In this document: piece by piece, positions 1-9,000 of the stretch
Layout: every line of letters begins with the position of its first letter
How positions within the stretch are numbered: the first letter of the stretch is position 1
Source: a virus
Strand: one strand, 5' to 3'
Length of the DNA: 64,000 nucleotides
IMG/VR virus record: IMGVR_UViG_3300017963_000192
Span: 153,704-217,703 of that record
Translations under genes and position numbers: made by a program
The notes under the pieces: model-generated
What the model was told of the DNA's origin: nothing
The model's input: only the letters and a program-made list of their open reading frames with translations
The model's database searches: none

Positions 1-1
1 C

Positions 2-1129
2 TCTTCTTCTATAAGTGCTGTAAACTCTGACATAACTAAACTTAACACTAATATTAGTAATGTTAAAAACATAAAAAGAAATATCTCCGAAGGGTTATGT
101 CCAACATGTCAACAACCAGTATTAAAAGAATATGTTTCTGAACAACATCAACATTATGATAATGAAATTAATGAATATGAATCAAGCCTTAAAGATAAAC
201 AGAAAGAATCTGAAACATTACAATCGCAGTTTCAAGATATTAGGAAAACTTGTTCTGATATGTTTGATAACATTACAGAATTGCGAACTAGAATAAATAA
301 TAATAAATTACAAAAGCAAATGCTTGAATCTGAAATTCTAAACATTAAAAATCAAATTGATGCGAAGAAATCTCTTGAGAAAAATTACAGAGGAACTATT
401 AGGGATTTAGAGATACAGCAAAATGAATTAAAAAATAAACATGTTGACATACAGAGTAAAATACCTCAAGGTGTCGAAGAAAAGATTGAGAATCTTGAAG
501 AAAGCATTAAAAATATTGAAAAAGACATCTCTTATTGGAATATAAGACTAGGAGAGATGAATCAGTTAGAGGCTGATAAAGAAAATCTTGAAAAAGATTT
601 AAATGTTAAGAAAGCTGACTTAAATAATGCGAGAAAAGTATTATATATTTATAATGCCTTAACAACGAGATTTTTGTATATCGCAAAAAAGAAATTTGAT
701 AAGTCAATTATTGATATACAAAACGTATCTAATGATATCATACATCAAATACTCCCAGAGATTTCTGTGGATATTTATGTAGACGATTCTAAAGCTAAAA
801 AGTTAATAATAGGGTTTAATGTAGATAATAAACCTAGAAGTTATAAGAGATTATCTGGTGGTCAACAAACGATAGTAAATATTGGTTTGCGTCTTGGTTT
901 TTCTAAAGTTATTAAGAAAAGAGCTAAAACTAATATAGGGTTTGTTGTTTTAGATGAGCCTTTTGGAGTGTTGGATGAGTATAGTAAAACTCTTGTAAGA
1001 AGGATGCTCACTTTAATGTTGGATTGGTTTGAGCAAGTTATTGCTATTTCTCATGTTGATAGTATTAAGGAATTCCCTAATATAATTACTGTTAGGTTCT
1101 CTCCAGAGAAGATTAGTTATATTAATTAA
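2..1129 (+). CDS. Rad50/SbcC-type recombination nuclease ATPase subunit (5' end outside window)
   Basis: C-terminal part of an SMC-like ATPase that partners an Mre11/SbcD nuclease to process DNA ends, as T4 gp46 does. The frame is already open at base 2, so the start lies to the left of the window. A zinc-hook motif CPTC is at bases 98-109, followed by a long charged coiled coil to about base 650. The ATPase half then shows the ABC signature LSGGQ at 851-865, Walker B VVLDEP near 941-960 and a terminal ISHVD histidine switch. Everything expected after the hook is present. The Walker A half and the nuclease gene are not visible. The reading is firm for the family; gp46-like function in replication and recombination is inferred from family and neighbours. 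Confidence 0.88.
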   Translation, partial: SSSISAVNSDITKLNTNISNVKNIKRNISEGLCPTCQQPVLKEYVSEQHQHYDNEINEYESSLKDKQKESETLQSQFQDIRKTCSDMFDNITELRTRINNNKLQKQMLESEILNIKNQIDAKKSLEKNYRGTIRDLEIQQNELKNKHVDIQSKIPQGVEEKIENLEESIKNIEKDISYWNIRLGEMNQLEADKENLEKDLNVKKADLNNARKVLYIYNALTTRFLYIAKKKFDKSIIDIQNVSNDIIHQILPEISVDIYVDDSKAKKLIIGFNVDNKPRSYKRLSGGQQTIVNIGLRLGFSKVIKKRAKTNIGFVVLDEPFGVLDEYSKTLVRRMLTLMLDWFEQVIAISHVDSIKEFPNIITVRFSPEKISYIN

Positions 1130-1139
1130 GTAGGTGAAG

Positions 1140-1298
1140 ATGAAAGTTCAAAAAATGAGAGTAGTGTTTTGTCCTTTTTGCGGGCATCCACAATATGCTT
1201 TTGTTAAAGATGATGATGAAATAGGGGAAGTTACTTGTGAAGATTGTAAAAAAGAATACAATCCTAAAGATTATGTAGATACTCCAGCACCCTATTAA
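1140..1298 (+). CDS. Small zinc-ribbon protein, 52 aa
   Basis: Starts 10 bases after the nuclease subunit with GGTG just upstream. The protein has two CxxC pairs (CPFC near residue 11, CEDC near residue 33), the pattern of a single zinc ribbon. No further domain. Function unknown; such mini-ribbons are common among phage DNA- or RNA-associated proteins. A hairpin that may be a terminator follows. Confidence 0.7.
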   Translation: MKVQKMRVVFCPFCGHPQYAFVKDDDEIGEVTCEDCKKEYNPKDYVDTPAPY

Positions 1299-1311
1299 GT
1301 TTATAATTAGT

Positions 1312-1345
1312 TAGCAAGATTTTTATGTCTTGCTATCTTTATTTA
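1312..1345 (+). terminator. Possible intrinsic terminator
   Basis: TAGCAAGA (1312-1319) and TCTTGCTA (1328-1335) form an 8-bp perfect stem with an 8-base loop, followed by the T-rich tail TCTTTATTTA. The stem is AT-rich, so termination may be weak. It separates the nuclease operon from the next gene. Confidence 0.45.
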
Positions 1346-1357
1346 TAGGAGATGAAT

Positions 1358-2815
1358 ATGATATTAAATAAAGTTTATGAAGAATTCGTAGAAACAACAG
1401 GATTAACAGATAGTATGTACAAAACAGTCTTTGTTCAAATAGGAGACGTTTTGAGTTTAATTAACAACGTTACTTGGATGAGTTTAGTTTATAGTATCGG
1501 AGATAGTTCTTATCCAACAGATTTTATGGGTAAAGCTCCAACACCTTTATATGTTGTGGAGATAGCCCAAAATCTTTTTGAAAAATCTTACACATTCCCA
1601 GAAAGTAGTAAAGTTGAATTGGATGTTAGATTTAAAGGAAAGTTTTTAAAAGTTACTTGCGAAGGTGATAAGGTTAATATTCCTCAAGAATTGGGGTATG
1701 TAAAACATTATTCACTATTTCCTTTTTTTCTTATTACTAAAAAAGTTTATGATATTTTTGAGGAATTTGATAGTCTGTTTTCTTTTGTAAACAGATTTAA
1801 AACAAAAGTCAAATCTATTTACGCTCCATTAGAACAGAATTTTGAAAAGACAATAGTTAAAAAGTCAATTGATAGTGGGAATGTCACAAATTCTGGAGTT
1901 GCTTCAAGATTAGGTTTAGTAGAAAATATGAAGAAAAATAGAGATGATTTATTAAAGAGAACCGAAAAATTGAGAAATGATAGGGAAAAGCTTGTTCAAG
2001 ATAAAAATAATATTTCTCAAATATTAAAAAAGAAAGAGGGTTTGTTTTTTGAAAAATCAAATCTCGATAAAGAGTACGAATTATTACAAGAAAGTTATGA
2101 TAAAGATAAGAAGAAGTTTGATAAGGTGGTGGATATTCTTGCTACAATAGATTCTGAATTATTATCTCAAAATAATTCAGAAACTCCAAACAATACTGAA
2201 ATAATATATCTCAAGGAGAAGAAAGATGCTTTTACGGGAGAAAAGATAGCATTAGAGAATTCTTTAAATGATACACATTCATTAAAAGAGTCTTTATTGG
2301 TAAGAATTAATTCTCTTAAAAACGACATTACTAACGGTGGTGATTATAATGCTACCGATGTTGGTGTTATGGAGAGTAAAATTGCAGCTGTTGATAAAGA
2401 AAGGGATGAGATATATGGTGCATTAGTTACATTGGAGAATGAGATAAAACAACAGAGTGCATCTGCCTCTAATGAAAGCAAACAAATAGAGATGAGTAAA
2501 GAGACTCCAATGCCGTCTGGAATTGATTCTATTTCTAGAAAGAATATAGTAGAACATTTATCTAGTCCTTTACAGCCAACATCTGTTACAACTGTAATGA
2601 ACTATTTAAGATATTATTTTGCGTATCATACAACTAAAATAGCGACACAATTAAGTACTGTTCATTCTAATGTTGATCAAATAGCGTTACAATCTCTTGC
2701 TTGTAAGCTTACTTTGGTTAGACATTTTGGAGTGTACTATAACAATGTGTTCTCTGCTGTTAATTTCGTTGATGATAGGGTAGGACACGTAACATTGGTA
2801 GATGTTAAAGCATAA
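1358..2815 (+). CDS. Unknown protein with long central coiled coil, 485 aa
   Basis: Start chosen at the second ATG (1358) because AGGAG at 1347-1351 is six bases before it; an ATG at 1352 would abut the ribosome site. Residues 1-180 look globular. Residues about 185-370 are heavily charged with heptad-like spacing (coiled coil), and about 395-485 form another globular part. No signal peptide, no recognised motif. It overlaps the next gene by one base (TAATG), so the two are probably translated together. I do not recognise the family. Confidence 0.7.
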   Translation: MILNKVYEEFVETTGLTDSMYKTVFVQIGDVLSLINNVTWMSLVYSIGDSSYPTDFMGKAPTPLYVVEIAQNLFEKSYTFPESSKVELDVRFKGKFLKVTCEGDKVNIPQELGYVKHYSLFPFFLITKKVYDIFEEFDSLFSFVNRFKTKVKSIYAPLEQNFEKTIVKKSIDSGNVTNSGVASRLGLVENMKKNRDDLLKRTEKLRNDREKLVQDKNNISQILKKKEGLFFEKSNLDKEYELLQESYDKDKKKFDKVVDILATIDSELLSQNNSETPNNTEIIYLKEKKDAFTGEKIALENSLNDTHSLKESLLVRINSLKNDITNGGDYNATDVGVMESKIAAVDKERDEIYGALVTLENEIKQQSASASNESKQIEMSKETPMPSGIDSISRKNIVEHLSSPLQPTSVTTVMNYLRYYFAYHTTKIATQLSTVHSNVDQIALQSLACKLTLVRHFGVYYNNVFSAVNFVDDRVGHVTLVDVKA

Positions 2816-3216
2816 TGCGTCCTTTTTTAGATTGGCTCTTTAGAAGGAAGGGTCGTGTCGCTAAAAAGTTTTTAGATGATGTAAAGATGATGAATAGTCT
2901 ATCAAATGAGATTAAGACGAAGCAAGAGAGATTGGATACGCTTGAATACCATACTTTGTTAGAGAAAAAAGAAGAATTTTATTTGTCATTATCTAATTTT
3001 TTAGAATTAATGGAAATCTCTAACCTTGGTATGCAAGAAATCCTAAAGAGGTGTAAACACGTTTCAGAGCTTGATGGTAAGTCTTGTTCTGTAATAGAAA
3101 TACACGCTGTTTTAGAAGATAATCACATAGTTCTTTGTCCTGACGTTAAAGAATGTGATAAACATAAAGGTATGGATAGTGAAAAGATGAAAATAGCAAT
3201 GATTAGGAGAAAATGA
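2815..3216 (+). CDS. Unknown basic/coiled-coil protein, 133 aa
   Basis: Begins on the last base of the preceding stop codon (TAATG), which suggests translational coupling. The N-terminus is basic (FRRKGR), residues 20-80 are predicted helical and charged, and the C-terminal third carries four cysteines and a DxxxC-HK segment that could bind metal. Not recognised. Probably a partner of the coiled-coil protein before it and the membrane protein after it. Confidence 0.6.
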   Translation: MRPFLDWLFRRKGRVAKKFLDDVKMMNSLSNEIKTKQERLDTLEYHTLLEKKEEFYLSLSNFLELMEISNLGMQEILKRCKHVSELDGKSCSVIEIHAVLEDNHIVLCPDVKECDKHKGMDSEKMKIAMIRRK

Positions 3217-3217
3217 A

Positions 3218-3523
3218 ATGGATAAATTAATAGTTTATTTTTTCAGCACTATTTTTGCGATTGGTCTTGTTATTGTAACAGTTATTTGGGAAGGTTTTGC
3301 TATTTATAAATTGTGGGAGTGGTTTATAGTTTCCACTTTTGGATTACCTGTGATATCCATTCCAATAGCAATTGGAATTAGCCTTTTTGTTAATGTAGTT
3401 AATTATAAATCCCCTTCTATTGGAGAGAGTGACAAAAAGAGTTTGAAAAAATTTGGTATAAAACAATTATCAATTGGGTTTTCATTGTTAATAGGATATG
3501 TTGTTAAGACGTACTTTATGTAA
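3218..3523 (+). CDS. Small integral membrane protein, 101 aa
   Basis: Starts two bases after the previous stop. It shows three hydrophobic stretches of membrane length (residues about 4-24, 38-58 and 82-100), separated by short polar loops, so it likely spans the membrane two or three times. No motif links it to holins with certainty, although small multi-pass phage proteins include holins. Function unknown. Confidence 0.6.
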   Translation: MDKLIVYFFSTIFAIGLVIVTVIWEGFAIYKLWEWFIVSTFGLPVISIPIAIGISLFVNVVNYKSPSIGESDKKSLKKFGIKQLSIGFSLLIGYVVKTYFM

Positions 3524-3533
3524 AGGATTATAA

Positions 3534-4346
3534 ATGAATCAAGATAATCAAAACGAAATAATAATTAATTCTGACACAGGAGAACCTGAAACGTCTACTG
3601 AATTAGTTCCAGTAGAAACTCCTACTACATCAATTCAAGAAGAAGATACCGCAACCTATGGAAGAGTTTTAAAAAGAAGTACTATATGTACTGTTTGCAA
3701 TCATCCACAATATAGAGAAATAAATCTTATGCGTGCTCGTGACCATATGCCTTTAGACGAAATATCAAGACTTATGTTGGTATCTGTGGATGCATTAAGA
3801 ATACATTTTAAGAATCATTATATGATTTCTGAATCTAATAGCAGAATTATTGCTTTAAGAGAAGACGCAAGCCCAGAAGCAAATGAGCTTGTTAGAAAAA
3901 TCTTTGATAAAGAGATTGATTTATTTTCTGGTGCTCAAAGTGTTTTAGAATCTAAAGCCGAAAGGTTAAATGCGATTAGAAGTAGGATGCAACTATTAAC
4001 CGATAGGCAAGAGATAGATGCGTTGGATGATATAGAGACTGCTGAATTTATTAGTTTGAATAAACTAGCAGAGGAAACAGAAAATTCTGTATTAAAAGCT
4101 TATCAAATAATCGATAAAAAGCTTTTTCCTATGAAGAAAGAGGAATTGTCCAATGCTATCCTTCAGTATAAATTAAATATTTTAAGTAAGATGCTTGACC
4201 AGATTCAAATAGTCTTTCTTGAGTTTGAGAGTAACGCACAGTTTAAACCACTAATCGATGAATTAAGGAGGGCATTAGCATCGAGATTTAATCAAATTGA
4301 AGATGAGATTCTTAAATCTGGTGGCATTATGCAACAAAATCAATAA
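3534..4346 (+). CDS. Putative DNA-binding protein with Cys/His motif (terminase small subunit candidate)
   Basis: 270 aa with an acidic, Thr/Pro/Glu-rich first 45 residues. Residues 52-95 follow the pattern C-x2-C-x-H-P...I...M...I-S-x-x-L-x-x-H-x-x-x-H, a zinc-binding helix-turn-helix arrangement found in many phage proteins, some of them annotated as terminase small subunits. The rest is helical and charged. The large terminase is nearly 40 kb away, so context does not support or exclude a packaging role. I am confident in DNA binding only moderately, and in a terminase role weakly. Confidence 0.5.
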   Translation: MNQDNQNEIIINSDTGEPETSTELVPVETPTTSIQEEDTATYGRVLKRSTICTVCNHPQYREINLMRARDHMPLDEISRLMLVSVDALRIHFKNHYMISESNSRIIALREDASPEANELVRKIFDKEIDLFSGAQSVLESKAERLNAIRSRMQLLTDRQEIDALDDIETAEFISLNKLAEETENSVLKAYQIIDKKLFPMKKEELSNAILQYKLNILSKMLDQIQIVFLEFESNAQFKPLIDELRRALASRFNQIEDEILKSGGIMQQNQ

Positions 4347-4370
4347 AGGATGTGTGAGGTATTTATTATA

Positions 4371-5378
4371 ATGGCTACACAAGTTACATGCAATAATTGT
4401 GGTAAGGATTTTAACGTTACACCATCAAGATTTGAGACGAGAGATTTTTTCTTTTGTTGTAAAAAATGTGAGGGAGAATACAGAAAAGTAGAACCTAATA
4501 TGAAATGTCCTATTTGTGATAAATCTTTTCATATAAAACCTTATAGAATAAAACGTTTATCAAATGGGGAAGAGGTTTGCTGTTCTAAAGAATGTTCTAA
4601 TATCCATAAAATGGAAAGGATGCTTGGGGAAAATAATCATCAATATGGTTTAAAAGGTGAATTAAACTCAAGTTTTAAAAAAGATTTTAAATTTTCTAGA
4701 TATGGATATTTATTGGTAAGATATGTAGATCATCCTTTTAGGGGTAAAGATGATTTTATTCTTTTTCACAGAATTATTATGGAAGAATTTTTGAAAAATA
4801 ATTATCCCGATAGTCCCTATTTAGTTACAGTTGAAGGTTTTGGCGAACTTTTATTTTTGGACAAAAGCATTGTAGTTCATCACAAGAATGAAAATAAATT
4901 AGATAATAGAATTTCAAATCTTAAATGTATGTTTAAAGGAGAACATACTAGTTATCATAATGTAATTGGTAAAAAGAAAAAAGTAGCTACAACCCCTCTT
5001 GTTAAAATGGATTTAGATGATGCTGCTCAAGATATAATGAGTAATGAGAACGTAACGATTCCTCCTAAAGATTCTAAATTAATAAAAACAAACCTTTTTA
5101 TAGCAATCCCTAAAAATCATGTTGGTCTTATATGGTCGAGAAGCGGAATGTCTGTTAAAAACAAAATTGAAGTTGGTGCTGGTTGTATAGATTCGGGATA
5201 TAGGGGTGAAGTTAAAGTTCATTTATACAATTATGGAAACAATTATTTTAAAGTTAATAAGGGGGATAGGATAGCACAGTTATTAACAATACCTATTAAT
5301 CCTTATGAATATGAAGAAGTAGATGATCTAGATGAAACTAAAAGAGGTTCTGGAGGTTTTGGACATTCTGGAACATAA
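4371..5378 (+). CDS. HNH endonuclease domain fused to dUTPase
   Basis: 335 aa from the ATG at 4371, which has TGAGGT upstream; an ATG at 4350 has no usable spacing. The first ~95 residues hold two Cys-rich zinc modules. An HNH segment follows (HHKNENKLDNRISNL and a later H-x3-H). From about residue 205 the protein is a trimeric-type dUTPase: motif 1 AAQDI, motif 2 RSGMS, motif 3 GAGCIDSGYRGEV, motif 4 GDRIAQLL and motif 5 RGSGGFGHSGT, all in order and spacing. dUTPase hydrolyses dUTP to dUMP and PPi, lowering uracil in DNA. The HNH part is typical of homing endonucleases. A single-frame fusion is unusual; a separately translated dUTPase is possible, but no good internal ribosome site is visible. 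Confidence 0.85.
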   Translation: MATQVTCNNCGKDFNVTPSRFETRDFFFCCKKCEGEYRKVEPNMKCPICDKSFHIKPYRIKRLSNGEEVCCSKECSNIHKMERMLGENNHQYGLKGELNSSFKKDFKFSRYGYLLVRYVDHPFRGKDDFILFHRIIMEEFLKNNYPDSPYLVTVEGFGELLFLDKSIVVHHKNENKLDNRISNLKCMFKGEHTSYHNVIGKKKKVATTPLVKMDLDDAAQDIMSNENVTIPPKDSKLIKTNLFIAIPKNHVGLIWSRSGMSVKNKIEVGAGCIDSGYRGEVKVHLYNYGNNYFKVNKGDRIAQLLTIPINPYEYEEVDDLDETKRGSGGFGHSGT

Positions 5379-5406
5379 AAATAATTCTTAAAGGAGAAAA
5401 ATTATT

Positions 5407-5595
5407 ATGCAACAGGTTATCACTAAAACTAAAAATTATGAAAGGGGTGTTATTGTAAATTCAGATATTATAAAAGAAAAATGCCCAGTCAATCCGAAAC
5501 ACCAATTAAGTACCAATATTATGGGTGAACTTGTTTGTTCTGTATGTTTTTTAACATTAAAAGATTTAAAAAAAATGATGGAGGTAGACAAGTAA
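5407..5595 (+). CDS. Small Cys-containing protein, 62 aa
   Basis: GGAG at 5393-5396 lies ahead of the ATG. The sequence has CPVNPKH near residue 26 and CSVC near residue 48, a possible zinc ribbon with one His ligand. It overlaps the next gene by one base (TAATG). Function unknown. Confidence 0.6.
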   Translation: MQQVITKTKNYERGVIVNSDIIKEKCPVNPKHQLSTNIMGELVCSVCFLTLKDLKKMMEVDK

Positions 5596-5858
5596 TGTAT
5601 GAGACAGATCAACATTTAAATAACATATATGATAATTGTAATCAAATTATAGATTTTTTAGATGAAATAAATAGTTCTGAAAGGAAAGACAATATAGCAT
5701 ATTATACTGTTCGTGCAGCAGAATGCCTAGGAAACATTAGGAGTATTGTTTCAATGTTGTGTACAAACGTTGTAGAGAAGTCCGACAAACTAATTGCTTT
5801 GGAAAATCAATTAAATACGGCACACGATATTCTTGATGATATTGAAATGGAGGGATGA
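5595..5858 (+). CDS. Unknown helical protein, 87 aa
   Basis: The start at 5595 was chosen because GGAGGT lies 10-15 bases before it and it overlaps the previous stop; an in-frame extension to 5535 has no ribosome site and lies inside the previous gene. Mostly alpha-helical and acidic. No motif recognised. Confidence 0.6.
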   Translation: MYETDQHLNNIYDNCNQIIDFLDEINSSERKDNIAYYTVRAAECLGNIRSIVSMLCTNVVEKSDKLIALENQLNTAHDILDDIEMEG

Positions 5859-5860
5859 TT

Positions 5861-6046
5861 ATGTGTAATAATAAAAAAGTGAAGGAAGGGGCATATGTCC
5901 CTCCTTGTAGTTTTTTCTTTTGTTTTTTGGGAGATGATAAAAGAATAAAAGAATCTGATTTAGATAAGATATGGTTGGATTCAATAAGAGATAGTATAGA
6001 ATATGAAAAGGAAATAATTGAAAATGAATTATCTACATTTTTTTAA
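5861..6046 (+). CDS. Unknown small protein, 61 aa
   Basis: Preferred start 5861, seven bases after GGAGGG; an ATG at 5855 is too close to it. A short hydrophobic run (SFFFCFL) near residue 18 is followed by a charged helix. Function unknown; it ends 13 bases before the ribonucleotide reductase gene and is probably co-transcribed with it. Confidence 0.5.
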   Translation: MCNNKKVKEGAYVPPCSFFFCFLGDDKRIKESDLDKIWLDSIRDSIEYEKEIIENELSTFF

Positions 6047-6059
6047 AGGAGACATATAA

Positions 6060-9000
6060 ATGAATAAGAATGTTTTCAAAACAGCATTTCAAGAGTTTAT
6101 ATTCGTTAGAACTTATTCTAGATGGTTAGATAAAGAAAACAGAAGAGAGACTTGGGAAGAAGCAGTAGATCGTTATTGTACATATATGAAAGAAAAGCAT
6201 GGAGATAAAATATCAGATAAAGAATATAAGGATGTGCATGATTCCATTTTAAATATGGAAGTAATGCCATCAATGAGAGCTATGTGGGTTGCAGGGAAAG
6301 CTTTAGACATTGAAAACTTTTCTGGTTACAATTGTTTGGGAGAAGATACTGAATTTGTTACAGATAAGGGTGTCAAATCTTTCAGAGATTTTAAAGACGG
6401 TGATAAGATTGTTGTTTTAACTCATAAAAACAATTGGAAGAAAGCTGTAGTTAAAAACTTCGGAAAGCAGAAACTAAACAAGATTACGTATGGTCTTGGA
6501 GGAAGAGGATTAGACAACATTGTCTATGCTACAGAGGATCACAGGTGGTTTTTGAATGATTCTGAAGAAGTTGTTACAGAAATAAAAGAAAAAGATAATC
6601 TTTTAAAAAGTTGTTACAGAAAAACTTTTGATTTTGATTCTGCAACTCCAGAAGAAAAAACATATTGGTGTTATGGTTTTGTTTATGGAGATGGGACTAA
6701 AATAAAAAGAAATGGAGAATATAAGCATAGTTTGGTAAGATTATTAGGTGATAAAAAAATATATTTAAATCGTTTTGAAGAAGTTGGTTTTAAAACGTCT
6801 GTGTCGGACAGTATAGATGGGGGTTGTTATGCTTATACTGGAGAATATTTAAAAACGTTACCTAAAATTGAAAAAGAGCCTTTGGGGAAAATAGAGGCTT
6901 TTGTAGACGGTCTTCTTTGTGCAGATGGAGGTAGAAAATATGTAAAAGACAATTTCTATTTTTGCAACATTCAGCAATCTGGAGAGGAGGGTATTAGTTT
7001 TATAAGAAAAGCTTTTCCTATGTGTGGTTATTTTATTGTTAGAGAGGATGATTATACTGGTGAGACTACTAATTATGGAGAAAGAAATAAAACAATAAGA
7101 TTTTCTTTTAACAATCCTTACGCTACAGAGTACAATTCGTTGTATACTGTAAGAAAAATTGATGTTAGTTATAAAGAAGAGGATGTTTGGTGTCTTGTTG
7201 TTGAAGATGATAAAAGTTTTGTTTTGAAGAATGGATTAGTCACAGGAAATTGTGCTTTTACAACAATACAAAATCTAAAGGATTTTGCTGAAATACTTTA
7301 TATTTTAATGAATGGTACTGGTGTTGGTTTTTCTGTAGAAAGAAAGTTTGTTAATAACCTTCCTTTAATACAGGAAGTAAATACCAACGAGGCAAAAGAA
7401 ATGATAACCTTTGCAGATAGTAAATTGGGGTGGGCTAAAGGTTATGAAAAAGTTTTGAATTGTTTATGGAACGGAATTGACTTTGAGTGTGATTACAGCA
7501 AGATTCGACCAAGGGGTTCTCGATTAAAAACATTTGGTGGACGAGCTTGTCTTACAGGCAATACTGTTGTATACAAAGATAGGAAGAAAAGTAGAGGTTG
7601 CAACGAGATTACTATTAAAGATCTTTATGATATGAAGGTTTCAGGTAAAAGAAAACATTTTTCTGAAAGCAATCAACCTGGACCATCCCATTTTAATAAG
7701 GTAAAATTGCGTTCTTTAGACGAAGAATCTGGAGTATTTTTTAGAAATCAATTAATAGATGTTGTTGACAATGGTGTTGCTCCTATATTTGAAATAGTAA
7801 CTGAAAGTGGTTATAAAATCAAAGCAACTTCTAATCACAGATTTATGAAAGATACAGGAGAATGGTGTTATGTATCTGATTTTTCAAACGGAGATTTGAT
7901 TGCTATTAATGGTTCTAAAGAAAAGAAGACAGGTGTTTGCATTGATTGTGGTATATTTGTTAGTAGGAGAGCTATAAGATGCAGATCTTGTGCCAATAAA
8001 AATCAACAAAAAAATGATTGTTTGCCCACAACTGTTAGACAAAGAAAAGAATGTCAAAAAGATAAAAAAGATTTTTGTGAATTGTGTAAACACAATGGTT
8101 CAGTTAGTAAACTTCAAGTTCACCACAAAGACGGAAATCCTTATAACAATAAAAAAGAGAACAAGCAAACTTTATGTGAAAAATGCCACAGAAAAGAAGA
8201 TGCTAGACGAACTACTTTTGGTAATCCTTACTCTCATAGATATTTATCTTATGATAAAATAGTTTCTGTTGACTATGTAGGTAAAGAGCAGGTTTATGAT
8301 TTGGTTATGGAGGCTCCTAACCATAATTTCGTAGCTAACGGGTTTGTTTCACACAACAGTGGTCCAGAACCTCTTAAAAATCTTGTTGATTTCACCACAG
8401 ATATAGTTGAACAAAATAGGGGTTATAGAATTCAACCTATAGACGCACACGATATTTGCTGTAAAATAGCAGAAATTGTTGTGGTTGGAGGAACTCGCAG
8501 AAGTGCTTTGTTAAGTTTATCTGATTTAACTGATAATCAAATGGCTCACGCTAAATCTGGAGAATTTTGGAATACAGCACCACAAAGGTCAATGTCAAAT
8601 AACAGCGTTTCTTATACAAGAAAACCTGATATGGTTTCATTTTTGGATGAATGGAAAAATCTTTATAAGTCAAAGAGTGGGGAACGAGGGTTTTTTAATA
8701 GAGTTGCTACTCAAAAAAAAGCTAGTGAGAATGATAGGAGAGATGGTTCTAAAGTTATTGGAACTAATCCTTCATTGAGAAAAGGAACAAAAATAATAAC
8801 AACGGATGGTCTTTTAAACATAGAAGATTTAGAAGGTAAAGAATTTGATATTATTAATCTTAATGGAAAAGTGAGTAAAGCTAAATGTTGGTTATCTGGT
8901 AAAAGCAAAAAATTATACCGAGTTAAATTTGTTGGAGGACACGAATATTATTGTACTGCTGAACACAAGTGGCCTGTTTATGAAGATGGTGAATATTTTA

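Noticed and set aside
7884-8262. Overlapping open frames on both strands inside RNR intein 2
   Set aside because: They lie within a well-supported intein and have low-complexity, AT-driven composition without ribosome sites.
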